From the NCBI GenBank assembly GCA_032251315.1, contig JAVVEE010000058.1:1-17123 (forward strand): a stretch of DNA of 17,123 nt. Reading direction: 5' to 3'. Shown here piece by piece: positions 6,512-15,520 of this stretch (position 1 is the stretch's first letter; each line of letters begins with the position of its first letter). A program made the position numbers and the translations under genes. The notes under the pieces were generated by a model that saw only the letters and a list, made by a program, of their open reading frames with translations, ran no database searches and had not been told where the DNA came from. The DNA comes from LH-M37 sp032251315. GTDB taxonomy: Bacteria; Pseudomonadota; Gammaproteobacteria; SZUA-229.

Positions 6512-7486
6512 ATGCGTTCCATTCTTATACCGGTTCTGTTTCTTTCTGTAGGATTAAGTTTGCCGGCAGCCGCTAGCGAGGTCTCGGATCTGCTGCAAAA
6601 AATGACCGATGCCGATAAGCACCTCAACTATCGGGGCATTCTGGTTTTGCGCAAAGCCGATAATCTGGTCGCCATGCGGGTCGAGCACGGCACCGATGAG
6701 CGCGGGATATGGGAAAGCATGGTGTCGTTAAACGGCGAAGCACGCCGCATCGTGCGCATTAATAATGAGATTACCTCCGTCTATCCCGAGCGGCAGCTGT
6801 TAACAGTCACCCATAGTGCCGACAAAAGTCCGCTGCACCCTGCGCTGCCGGCTAACCTGAAAAATCTGGAAGCCTATTACAGCATCAAGCGTCTTCAGGA
6901 TGAGCGCGTTGCCGACCGCGCTGCAATGGTGCTGGATGTTATCCCTGATGATGGTTTCCGTTACGGCTATCGTTACTGGCTGGATACTCAGACCGGGGTG
7001 CTGCTGCGTTGTGATTTATTGAATGAAAAGCAGCAGGTGCTCGAACAGATGATGTTTACCTTGCTGGAGTATCTGCCGAGCGTTCCGCATTCGGCCTTCA
7101 GTCCGGTTATTCGAGAGGGCTTCGAAGAGAAGCAGTTAACACAGGTGAACCCGAATCAGTCAGACCCTGCCTGGCATGTCGACAACCTTCCTACCGGTTT
7201 TATGCTGACCCAGAGCCGCGCTCGTCAAACTCAGAAAGGTGAGATTTTACATCTGGCCTATTCAGATGGTCTGGCCTCAGTCTCGGTATTTATCGAGCCT
7301 GCACGAGACGCCCGTCATAAACGCAGGGGAGCTTCCAAACTCGGCGCCCTCAATGCCTATCGGTTCCATGTTGATCGTCATCTGGTTACCGCAATCGGGG
7401 AGGTGCCGGCGATAACAGTAATGCAAATGGCGCAGTCTGTGATTCCGGTCAAGGCTGCATCTGTTAACAGCGCGCCCACCGAATAA
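6512..7486 (+). CDS. rseB: Periplasmic sigma-E regulator RseB (MucB)
   Basis: Periplasmic lipoprotein-fold sensor that binds the RseA periplasmic domain and blocks its cleavage until off-pathway lipopolysaccharide or stress releases it. A signal peptide occupies about 1-21 (MRSILIPVLFLSVGLSLPAA with an Ala-rich cleavage site). The large N-terminal domain (about 25-205) has the MucB features LLQKMTDADKHLNYRGILVL and YRYWLDTQTGVLLRCDLLN. The smaller C-terminal domain (about 220-305) includes WHVDNLPTGFML and the closing VTAIGEVPAITVMQMAQSV. Length 324 fits the family (about 315-320). It starts 8 bases after rseA with an AGG-containing Shine-Dalgarno and is followed 5 bases later by rseC, so the four genes are clearly one unit. 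Confidence 0.95.
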   Translation: MRSILIPVLFLSVGLSLPAAASEVSDLLQKMTDADKHLNYRGILVLRKADNLVAMRVEHGTDERGIWESMVSLNGEARRIVRINNEITSVYPERQLLTVTHSADKSPLHPALPANLKNLEAYYSIKRLQDERVADRAAMVLDVIPDDGFRYGYRYWLDTQTGVLLRCDLLNEKQQVLEQMMFTLLEYLPSVPHSAFSPVIREGFEEKQLTQVNPNQSDPAWHVDNLPTGFMLTQSRARQTQKGEILHLAYSDGLASVSVFIEPARDARHKRRGASKLGALNAYRFHVDRHLVTAIGEVPAITVMQMAQSVIPVKAASVNSAPTE

Positions 7487-7491
7487 CCAGC

Positions 7492-7962
7492 ATGATAGAG
7501 CAGGAAGTAGAAGTTATTGCGGTGGAAAATAATCGCCTGCTGGTGGAAGCCGAGCAGCAATCCTCCTGCCAGAGCTGTGCGGTCAAGAGCGGCTGCGGGA
7601 CATCGGTGCTGGCGAAATGGTTCGATCGGAAACGTCTGCGCTTTTATGTCGATAATACCGTTAACGCTACAGTCGGTGATCGTATTCGTGTAGGACTGCA
7701 GGAATCTGCGCTGACGCAGGGCGCGCTGATGATCTATCTGCTGCCCATCATTGCCATGATCGGTGCCGCCTTACTGGTAGACGCCGCTCTACCGGCGGAC
7801 TTCTACTGGCGGGATCTGGTGACGGCCGCCTCAGCCTTCGCCGGCTTAGGGCTGTCGCTCTATATCAGCCGTTTCTATCTGCATCAAAAGGCGTACCGGC
7901 AACGCTTCAATCCCATCGTGCTGGCAGGCAATGATGCAGAAAGTCATTCTGAGAAAAGCTGA
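7492..7962 (+). CDS. rseC: SoxR-reducing / sigma-E system membrane protein RseC
   Basis: Inner-membrane protein of the RseC/MucC family, linked to sigma-E regulation and, in E. coli, to reduction of the SoxR iron-sulfur cluster together with the Rsx complex. The N-terminal cytoplasmic part holds the family cysteines C26, C29 and C35 (SSCQSCAVKSGCG), suited to binding a metal or Fe-S cluster. Two transmembrane helices follow at about 77-99 (GALMIYLLPIIAMIGAALLV) and 108-126. The 156-residue length is normal. The ATG is 5 bases after the rseB stop without a clear Shine-Dalgarno, consistent with coupled translation. It is the last gene of the operon; a strong terminator follows 56 bases later. 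Confidence 0.92.
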   Translation: MIEQEVEVIAVENNRLLVEAEQQSSCQSCAVKSGCGTSVLAKWFDRKRLRFYVDNTVNATVGDRIRVGLQESALTQGALMIYLLPIIAMIGAALLVDAALPADFYWRDLVTAASAFAGLGLSLYISRFYLHQKAYRQRFNPIVLAGNDAESHSEKS

Positions 7963-8018
7963 CGAACATGCTAAACTCAAACGACCGAATCTGGTCGGGC
8001 GGGCGCAGTGATAGATAT

Positions 8019-8039
8019 ACCGGCATGGCCGGTTTTTTT
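8019..8039 (+). terminator. Intrinsic terminator of the rpoE-rseABC operon
   Basis: ACCGGC (8019-8024) pairs with GCCGGT (8028-8033) around the 3-base loop ATG, followed directly by a run of seven T (8033-8039). Compact GC stem plus long T-tract is a textbook rho-independent terminator. A second small hairpin without T-tract, CGACC/GGTCG, lies just upstream at 7982-7997. This separates the stress operon from the glutaredoxin-lepA block. Confidence 0.85.
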
Positions 8040-8132
8040 CTGCCTGTTCTGAATGCGGCAGCTACAGCGCATGCAGCGGATTTGAGTGAATATGACTGAA
8101 ATATCCCTCGCGGATTAGCGGAATAGCCTAAA

Positions 8133-8381
8133 ATGCCGGCACAATTAAGTCTTTATACCCGCCATGGCTGCCATTTATGCGAAGACATGGAGCGAATGCT
8201 GTCCGAGCTGGCGATGGATTTGGACTTTGAAACCGAGATTATTCCTATCGATAACAATCTTGAGCTGGAGCGGGGTTATGGCCACCGGGTTCCGGTGCTG
8301 ATGATGGGAGATAATGTCATTTGTGAATACTTTCTGGATAAAGCGGCGTTAATAAGCGCCGTGACCAAGGTGAAAAACTAA
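8133..8381 (+). CDS. Glutaredoxin-like protein (DUF836 type)
   Basis: Small thioredoxin-fold protein of 82 residues. The N-terminal strand LSLYTRHGCHLCEDMERML carries a CxxC redox pair, C13 and C16 (CHLC), the usual glutaredoxin active-site position. The cis-proline strand HRVPVLMMGDNVICEYFLD (about 51-69) is the second glutaredoxin landmark. It is shorter than classical glutaredoxin 1 and resembles the DUF836 group commonly encoded just before lepA in Gammaproteobacteria. The physiological partner is not known. The ATG has a weak upstream GGAAT; the stop is 5 bases before lepA, so the two are likely cotranscribed. Any promoter must lie in the short stretch 8040-8132, where I find no clear -10/-35 pair. 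Confidence 0.85.
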   Translation: MPAQLSLYTRHGCHLCEDMERMLSELAMDLDFETEIIPIDNNLELERGYGHRVPVLMMGDNVICEYFLDKAALISAVTKVKN

Positions 8382-8386
8382 TTTTA

Positions 8387-10180
<1,794 letters not shown>

Positions 10181-10207
10181 CCCCTCAGTGAAGATGACCT
10201 TAATATT

Positions 10208-10999
10208 ATGATATTCGATTTCTCTTTTTATCTCTTTGCCGGCGTGCTGATAACCGGTGTTATCTGGGCTATCGACAAGGTATATGCGGCACCGCGCAGA
10301 AGCGCTACGATACAGGCTGGCAAAGATGAAATAAACATGGATGGTTCGGTTAAAGAGCCGGTCATTGTGGAATATGCCAAATCTTTTTTTCCGGTATTGC
10401 TGATTGTTTTCCTGCTGCGCGGTTTTGTCGTCGAGCCTTTCAAAATCCCATCGGGGTCGATGCTGCCATCGCTCTATATCGGTGATTTTATTCTGGTGAA
10501 TAAATTTTCCTACGGCATCCGCGTGCCAGTGCTCAATAAAAAGATTATTGAAACCGGCGAGCCCGAGCGCGGTGATGTCATGGTGTTCCGCTACCCGCGC
10601 GATCCATCGCTGGATTATATCAAGCGGGTGATCGGTCTACCGGGTGATCATATTGCCTACTACAATAAAGTGCTCTATGTGAACGGCAAGCCGGCGGAAC
10701 GTGAATTCGTGGGTGAATATGAAGGGCCGGGCCAGCTCCATGCCAGCGAATATCTGGAAAAATTGGATGGCGTTGAGCATTCCATGCTGCTGATGCCGGG
10801 CAGGCCGAACAGTCTGGAAGGTGAATACGTTGTGCCCGAGAAGATGTATTTTATGATGGGCGATAACCGGGATAACAGTACAGACAGCCGTGTCTGGGGA
10901 CCGGTTCCGGAAGAAAATATTGTGGGTGAGGCGTTTATGATATGGATGCACTGGAGTGATGGTGTGCTATGGAATCGTCTGGGTACTATAATTAACTGA
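10208..10999 (+). CDS. lepB: Signal peptidase I
   Basis: Inner-membrane serine protease that removes signal peptides from exported proteins, with its active site on the periplasmic face. Two transmembrane segments are visible, about 5-22 and 59-76, separated by a cytoplasmic loop. The Ser-Lys dyad is S84 in KIPSGSMLPSL and K139 in DYIKRVIGLPGD. The conserved GDVMVFRYP (122-130) and MMGDNRDNSTDSRVWG (216-231) boxes are present. Length 263 is shorter than E. coli LepB (324), which has an extra insertion, and normal for other Gammaproteobacteria. It starts 27 bases after lepA and probably shares its transcript. Confidence 0.98.
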   Translation: MIFDFSFYLFAGVLITGVIWAIDKVYAAPRRSATIQAGKDEINMDGSVKEPVIVEYAKSFFPVLLIVFLLRGFVVEPFKIPSGSMLPSLYIGDFILVNKFSYGIRVPVLNKKIIETGEPERGDVMVFRYPRDPSLDYIKRVIGLPGDHIAYYNKVLYVNGKPAEREFVGEYEGPGQLHASEYLEKLDGVEHSMLLMPGRPNSLEGEYVVPEKMYFMMGDNRDNSTDSRVWGPVPEENIVGEAFMIWMHWSDGVLWNRLGTIIN

Positions 11000-11022
11000 T
11001 CGCAGTTTACAGGGGGAATGAC

Positions 11023-11418
11023 ATGCAGAAATCAATCTTGAAAAAACAGACACTGAACAAACAGAAGGGTATGACTCTTATTAGCTGGGTGATTGTGATT
11101 GCCTTTGTCGGCTTTCATTTCATGCTGGCTATCAGAATCGTGCCGGTATTTGCTGAAGACCATACCATTTCAACATTCTGGAAAAATCTGGAAAATGATA
11201 TCGCTCTGGTCGGCGCAACACCGGCAAAGATTCGTAGTGCAATGATGAAAAAATTCCGAATCAATAACATTTCTGCATTAAAGCAGGAAGACATTAAGGT
11301 CAAGAAATCTGGTGATCATTATCTTGTCACTGCCGAATATGAGCCACGCGGTAAGATAATCGGACCGCTTGATTTTATCGTCAGCTTTAAACATGAAGCC
11401 AAGATAAGAGCCCGATAA
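11023..11418 (+). CDS. DUF4845 membrane protein with pilin-like leader
   Basis: A 131-residue protein of the uncharacterised DUF4845 family, regularly found between lepB and rnc in Beta- and Gammaproteobacteria. A basic N-terminus (KKQTLNKQKG) is followed by one hydrophobic helix at about 17-38 (MTLISWVIVIAFVGFHFMLA) and a probably periplasmic domain. The sequence KG-MTLIS resembles a type IV prepilin cleavage site, but the usual glutamate at mature position 5 is a serine, so processing by prepilin peptidase is doubtful. A good AGGGGGA Shine-Dalgarno precedes the ATG. Function is unknown; its fixed position suggests a link to protein export or to the expression of rnc-era rather than to pili. 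Confidence 0.85.
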   Translation: MQKSILKKQTLNKQKGMTLISWVIVIAFVGFHFMLAIRIVPVFAEDHTISTFWKNLENDIALVGATPAKIRSAMMKKFRINNISALKQEDIKVKKSGDHYLVTAEYEPRGKIIGPLDFIVSFKHEAKIRAR

Positions 11419-11429
11419 TCGTATTATTT

Positions 11430-12122
11430 ATGAATCAGGATCGCCACCTAACGACACTTGTCGGCAGACTTGATTATTCGTTTAATAACTCCGATTTACT
11501 GGCTGAGGCGTTGACTCACCGGAGCGTGAGTTCTCACAACAACGAACGTCTGGAATTTCTCGGTGACAGTATTCTGAACTTTGTTATTGCGGACGCCCTG
11601 TTCCGGCAGCGCCCCGATCTGCGCGAGGGTGATTTGAGTCGATTGCGAGCCAGTCTGGTGAACGGTGAAACCCTGGCGGAAATTGCGCGTGATCTGAATC
11701 TGGGTGATACCATAAAACTGGGTGCCGGGGAGCTGAAAAGCGGCGGCTTCAGGCGCTCATCAATACTCGCGGATACCGTAGAAAGCATTATTGGTGCTGT
11801 CTACTGTGACAGTGATTTTGAAACCTCCCGGACGTTAATATTGAGACTGTTCGACCATAAGCTTAAGCACCTTCCGGATATCGACAGCCTTAAAGACCCC
11901 AAAACACGCTTGCAGGAACTGCTGCAATCGCGCCGCCTGCCCATCCCCGTTTATGAGGTGCTGAGCGTCAGCGGCAAAGCGCATGCCCAGATGTTCATGA
12001 TCCAGTGCAGCATCGATGAATTAAACTGCGTCGCCCGGGCGGAAGGCGGCAGTCGCAGAAAAGCGGAACAGCTCGCAGCACAGGCTGCTTACGAACAGGT
12101 TAAACAAAAACTGAATGTCTAA
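11430..12122 (+). CDS. rnc: Ribonuclease III
   Basis: Double-strand-specific endoribonuclease that processes rRNA precursors and some mRNAs. The N-terminal catalytic domain (about 8-150) has the signature HNNERLEFLGDSILN, in which E42 and D46 are metal ligands, and the second acidic pair D115 and E118 in ILADTVESIIGAVYCD. The C-terminal double-stranded RNA-binding domain (about 158-228) starts KTRLQELLQSRRLPIPVYEV and contains ARAEGGSRRKAEQLAAQAAYE. The 230-residue length is normal. Its last 8 bases overlap the start of era, the usual rnc-era coupling. E. coli rnc is autoregulated through cleavage of a 5' leader stem; I see no comparable large hairpin in the 11-base gap before this gene. Confidence 0.98.
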   Translation: MNQDRHLTTLVGRLDYSFNNSDLLAEALTHRSVSSHNNERLEFLGDSILNFVIADALFRQRPDLREGDLSRLRASLVNGETLAEIARDLNLGDTIKLGAGELKSGGFRRSSILADTVESIIGAVYCDSDFETSRTLILRLFDHKLKHLPDIDSLKDPKTRLQELLQSRRLPIPVYEVLSVSGKAHAQMFMIQCSIDELNCVARAEGGSRRKAEQLAAQAAYEQVKQKLNV

Positions 12123-13026
12123 GTTAGAAAATATGATTGCCCATCGTTGCGGCTATGTCGCCATTATCGGTCGCCCAAATGTCGGCAAGTCCACCCTGCT
12201 CAACCATATACTGGGCATAAAACTGAGCATCACCTCCCGAAAACCCCAGACCACCAGGCATCAGATTCTGGGCATTAAATCAGACGAGCATGTGCAGACG
12301 GTGTATGTCGACACACCAGGCCTGCATCAACGCAGTGGCTCGGCCATTAACAAATACATGAATCGGGCGGCGGCATCCGTCATGGCTGACGTTGATGTCC
12401 TGCTGTTTGTGATTCAGGCAATGTCATGGACAGAAGAGGACGAGGCGGTATTGCAGCGACTGGAGGCGATGGATGCACCGGTGATTCTGGTCGTCAACAA
12501 GATCGACCAGATCAGCAACAAGGAAGACCTGCTGCCTTTTATCAGTGAAGTTTCATCTAAATATAAATTCCATGATGTCATTCCGGCAGCGGCCCTGAAG
12601 GGCGTGAGTATTGATCAGATTGAGCAGGCCGTGGCGGCCCTGCTACCCGAGAACGAGGCCTTCTATCCGGAGGATCAGCTCACCAATCGCAGCATGCGTT
12701 TTCTGGCGGCGGAGATTGTTCGCGAGAAACTGGTACGGGAACTGGGTCAGGAGTTGCCCTATACCTCCACCGTCAGCATCGATAAATATGACGAGGATGG
12801 GGATCTGATCCGCATTCATGCCACGATTTATGTCGAGAGCAAAGGTCAAAAAGCCATTATTATCGGTCGCAAGGGTGATCAGCTGAAATCGATCGGGACC
12901 CAGGCGCGCAAGGATATCGAAGCCATGGCCGGCAGCAAGGTGTACCTGAACCTCTGGGTTAAGGTCAGGCAGGGCTGGTCCAACGACGAGCAGGCGCTTC
13001 GTGGTCTGGGTTATGGCGACAACTAA
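12115..13026 (+). CDS. era: GTPase Era (30S ribosome assembly)
   Basis: Ras-like GTPase that binds the 3' end of 16S rRNA during 30S maturation. The GTPase domain (about 10-185) shows G1 GRPNVGKST at 19-27, a G2 threonine in KPQTTRHQ, G3 DTPGLH, and G4 NKID. The C-terminal KH domain (about 205-295) has the conserved loop IIGRKGDQLKSIGTQARKDIE, which recognises the 16S rRNA tail. Length 303 matches E. coli Era (301). Two starts are possible, ATG 12115 (overlapping rnc by 8 bases) and ATG 12133; the second would give MIAHRCGYVAIIGRPNVGKS, also compatible with the family. I keep the first because overlap with rnc is the common arrangement. Confidence 0.98.
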   Translation: MSKLENMIAHRCGYVAIIGRPNVGKSTLLNHILGIKLSITSRKPQTTRHQILGIKSDEHVQTVYVDTPGLHQRSGSAINKYMNRAAASVMADVDVLLFVIQAMSWTEEDEAVLQRLEAMDAPVILVVNKIDQISNKEDLLPFISEVSSKYKFHDVIPAAALKGVSIDQIEQAVAALLPENEAFYPEDQLTNRSMRFLAAEIVREKLVRELGQELPYTSTVSIDKYDEDGDLIRIHATIYVESKGQKAIIIGRKGDQLKSIGTQARKDIEAMAGSKVYLNLWVKVRQGWSNDEQALRGLGYGDN

Positions 13027-13044
13027 AATCTACAGGTAATACCC

Positions 13045-13767
13045 ATGCGCGTTGAAACCGAGATCGCGTATATTCTTCACAAACGTCCATTTCGTGATAC
13101 CAGCCAGATTCTGGATGTGTTTTCGCGCGAGCACGGGCGTATCAGCCTAATGTCGCGCGGCAGTCGCGGCGCGAAATCGCGAAGCAAAGGCCTGCTCCAG
13201 ATTTTCCGGCCCCTGCTGATTAGCTGGCAGGGACGTGGTGAAATGCCTTTTTTAAACAACGTTGAAATGGCTGACATAAAGGCGCCGGCATTGTCGGGAA
13301 AAGCTCAGATGTCGGCTATCTATATCAATGAACTGCTGGTTTATCTGCTGCACAAAAACGATGTGCATGCGGAAGTTTTTGATCAGTATCACACCTGCCT
13401 GTATGCCTTAACCGAGATCGGTAATATCGAAACCGTGCTGCGATTATTCGAGAAGGAGCTGTTGCAGCGACTGGGTTTTGGCATGAACCTGGTTACTGAT
13501 GCCGACAGTGGCGAATCGATACGGGCAGAGTGTCATTATGCTTACCATTTTGAACACGGGCCTGTCCTGTGCAAAAAGCAGCAGCAGGCCAATAACCCGG
13601 TTTTATCAGGTTCAAGTCTGATGGCCTTTGATCAGAATGAAATCATCTCAGCGCAGCAGCGCAGCGAAATAAAACAGTTGATGCGTTATGTTCTGGCAGG
13701 GCATCTCGGGCATAAAAAACTGAAAAGTCGTGAGCTGTTTCGTAAGCCGTTTAATCGTCAGGCTTGA
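13045..13767 (+). CDS. recO: DNA repair protein RecO
   Basis: Recombination mediator that works with RecR (and RecF) to load RecA onto single-strand-binding-protein-coated DNA and can itself anneal strands. The N-terminal OB-fold (about 1-80) shows AYILHKRPFRDTSQILDVFSREHG and SRGSRGAKSRSKGLLQIFRPLLISW, both typical. The helical C-terminal domain includes YINELLVYLLHKNDVHAEVFDQY and FEKELLQRLGFGMNL, and ends in KLKSRELFRKPF. At 240 residues it equals E. coli RecO (242). The family's zinc-binding cysteine cluster is missing, as in enteric RecO. It starts 19 bases after era, completing the conserved rnc-era-recO operon. pdxJ, which often follows, is absent; the next gene runs convergently. Confidence 0.96.
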   Translation: MRVETEIAYILHKRPFRDTSQILDVFSREHGRISLMSRGSRGAKSRSKGLLQIFRPLLISWQGRGEMPFLNNVEMADIKAPALSGKAQMSAIYINELLVYLLHKNDVHAEVFDQYHTCLYALTEIGNIETVLRLFEKELLQRLGFGMNLVTDADSGESIRAECHYAYHFEHGPVLCKKQQQANNPVLSGSSLMAFDQNEIISAQQRSEIKQLMRYVLAGHLGHKKLKSRELFRKPFNRQA

Positions 13768-13803
13768 ATAACGGTAGTTTGATTTGATTTTAACTGCGCC
13801 GTT

Positions 13804-15270
13804 TCACGGAACCCGGGGCAGCGTGGGGAAGGCATCGGGCTGAATATTTTCTTCCTTGTCGCTGCTATCCAGCCAGCGCAATATATCGTAATAGCTTCGG
13901 ATGTTTTCGACATAAAGCACAGGCTCCCAACCACGGGCGTATCCATATCTTGTTTTTTTGTACCACTGGCGTTTTGCCAGTAAGGGCAGTGCCTGTTTTA
14001 CATCTATCCACTTGTTGGGGTCGTTGCCCTGTTGCTGGGCAATGATGCGCGCATCTTCTAGATGCCCATGACCAACATTATAGGCCGCCAGCGCCATCCA
14101 TGTTTTGTCGGGCTCCTCGATTTCGGCATTAATGCGCTTCATGCGCGAAGCAAAATAACGTGCGCCGCCGTCTATGCTGCTTTTGGGATCAAGTCTGTTT
14201 GCTACTCCCACTTGCGCGGCGGTGGACTGAGTCAGCATCATAAGGCCTCGAACCCCGGTGGGGGAAAGCGCCTTCGGATCCCAGTGTGACTCCTGATATC
14301 CGATGGCTGCCAGTAATCGCCAGTCGAGTCCATTCATCTCCGCCGCCTGCTCGAACATCTTTTGGTATTCGGGCAGGCGTGATTCGATATGGCGCCTGAA
14401 AAATAGCGTACCGACATAATCAAAGTTTTCTGCGTGCCCATACGCGCGTTCAATTATTCGGGTCAGCTCGCCATTTTCCTTGATGAGCTTAAAAAATTCC
14501 TCGGCCGCCGCAGACAGGCTGTGGTCATTATTTTTAGGGAACGCCCAGGCGAGCTGTTTTTCCGAGCCGACGTTAAATGCAGTTCGAAGATTTAACAGAA
14601 AACGCAGGTTCAGTGCCACTTCATTAGAGTCGGCAATGGTGTAGTCGATGATCTCGTCGGATACCAGCTGTAACAACTCCTCGCTTTCGAGCTTGCTGTT
14701 CTGTTTCCAGCTCAGGTTCGGGAACTGAGGTTGTCCAGCGATTAAAGTATCCTGATGGCTCGACCCGGCCATGATTTCCAGCAATCCGTCTTCCAGATCA
14801 CCCAGATCTTTAGGCCGGTCATGGTTGATGTTGTACACCAGTTGCTCAGTCACCTGCTGGTAACTGGGGCCGAATTTGAGCTGCTCTTTTCTGGATTCGG
14901 TGATGCTGAGACCGGCCGCAGCGAGATGGCCCCGGCCACTTTTGATCTCATCCAGCAAGCCGCTGAATGAACCGGGAACGAGCAGCGTAAGTTTAACGCC
15001 AAGGTGATCAGCAAACATTTTGGCCAGGTCATATTCCAGGCCCGCCGGGCCGTCCGCGGCCACATAATAAGTGGTGGGACTGTTACGGGTGAGCACCTTG
15101 AGCTCACCGCTTTCGATAATCTGATCCAGAACCGGTTTATTCAAAAGTTTGGGGATACCATTGAACGCAAATACAATAACACCGACCGTTAAAGCCAGTA
15201 CCAAAGAGATAAGACGGGAGTGAGATTTTCTATCTGGAATGGTTCTGTCCTGGTAGCAATGAATCAACAA
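13804..15270 (-). CDS. mltF: Membrane-bound lytic murein transglycosylase F
   Basis: Cleaves the MurNAc-GlcNAc bond of peptidoglycan to form anhydro-muropeptides during wall remodelling, acting at the outer membrane or in the periplasm. A hydrophobic N-terminal segment at about 19-36 (RLISLVLALTVGVIVFAF) acts as signal or anchor. A periplasmic-solute-binding-like regulatory domain spans about 50-280 (GELKVLTRNSPTTYY, GLEYDLAKMFADHLGVKL). The SLT catalytic domain covers about 295-465, with the catalytic glutamate E327 in GYQESHWDP, then SPTGVRGLMMLT, AAYNVGHGH and YGYARGWEP. The alignment with E. coli MltF is unambiguous. The start is a TTG at 15270-15268; a TAA lies three codons upstream in frame, so only TTG codons are available before the hydrophobic segment and no Shine-Dalgarno is evident. 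It converges on recO with a 36-base gap lacking a terminator. Confidence 0.95.
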   Translation of the reverse strand: MLIHCYQDRTIPDRKSHSRLISLVLALTVGVIVFAFNGIPKLLNKPVLDQIIESGELKVLTRNSPTTYYVAADGPAGLEYDLAKMFADHLGVKLTLLVPGSFSGLLDEIKSGRGHLAAAGLSITESRKEQLKFGPSYQQVTEQLVYNINHDRPKDLGDLEDGLLEIMAGSSHQDTLIAGQPQFPNLSWKQNSKLESEELLQLVSDEIIDYTIADSNEVALNLRFLLNLRTAFNVGSEKQLAWAFPKNNDHSLSAAAEEFFKLIKENGELTRIIERAYGHAENFDYVGTLFFRRHIESRLPEYQKMFEQAAEMNGLDWRLLAAIGYQESHWDPKALSPTGVRGLMMLTQSTAAQVGVANRLDPKSSIDGGARYFASRMKRINAEIEEPDKTWMALAAYNVGHGHLEDARIIAQQQGNDPNKWIDVKQALPLLAKRQWYKKTRYGYARGWEPVLYVENIRSYYDILRWLDSSDKEENIQPDAFPTLPRVP

Positions 15271-15354
15271 AAGGATAGATTAAATGTTGCGAGAAGTCTC
15301 TTCAGCGCTATGAATTTATCTTTGCTCTGGCACCGGAACTTTTTCGTCAGATAC

Positions 15355-15377
15355 AAAAAAGCCCCTGAAATGGGGCT
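15355..15377 (-). terminator. Intrinsic terminator after tRNA-Ser
   Basis: Read on the minus strand, AGCCCC (15377-15372) pairs with GGGGCT (15365-15360) around a 6-base loop, followed by a run of T (the A-run 15355-15360 on the plus strand). It lies 12 bases past the tRNA 3' end and separates the tRNA transcript from mltF. Confidence 0.8.
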
Positions 15378-15388
15378 GTATTCATGTG

Positions 15389-15478
15389 TGGCGGAGAGAG
15401 AGGGATTTGAACCCTCGGAACCCGCAAAGGTTCACTTGATTTCGAATCAAGCGCGTTCGGCCACTCCGCCATCTCTCC
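15389..15478 (-). tRNA. serU: tRNA-Ser (anticodon CGA)
   Basis: A 90-base class II tRNA with encoded CCA. The acceptor arm GGAGAGA (5') pairs with TCTCTCC (3') before G-CCA. The anticodon arm is CTTGA-TTCGAAA-TCAAG, placing CGA in the loop, which reads UCG serine codons. The long variable arm characteristic of tRNA-Ser (AACC...GGTT hairpin) is present, followed by a T arm with GGTTCAAATCC. The symbol follows the E. coli name for the CGA-reading serine tRNA. I see no integrase or duplicated 3' end nearby, so there is no sign that it serves as an integration site. Confidence 0.95.
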
Positions 15479-15489
15479 AGAGGGGTGTG

Positions 15490-15520
15490 ATTCTACTACG
15501 CTGATTGTGCTCTGTGTTCA
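15490..15520 (-). promoter_or_regulatory. Candidate tRNA-Ser promoter
   Basis: On the minus strand TAGAAT (15495-15490) stands 11 bases before the tRNA 5' end, and TGAACA (15520-15515) lies 19 bases further upstream, overlapping the last codon of bioA. The -10 is good but the spacing is long, so cotranscription with bioA, whose stop is 39 bases away, remains possible. Confidence 0.35.

Noticed and set aside
13768..13803. Expected bidirectional terminator between convergent recO and mltF
   Set aside because: The 36 bases hold no GC-rich inverted repeat, so no terminator was annotated.
15335..15356. GGAACTT followed by TCAGA, resembling a sigma-E promoter on the plus strand
   Set aside because: The spacing between the two elements is about 6 bases instead of 15-16, and it would read antisense into the tRNA terminator with no gene downstream.
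15389..15478. tRNA-Ser as a phage or island attachment site
   Set aside because: No integrase, no duplicated tRNA 3' end and no foreign-looking gene block is adjacent; both neighbours are housekeeping genes.
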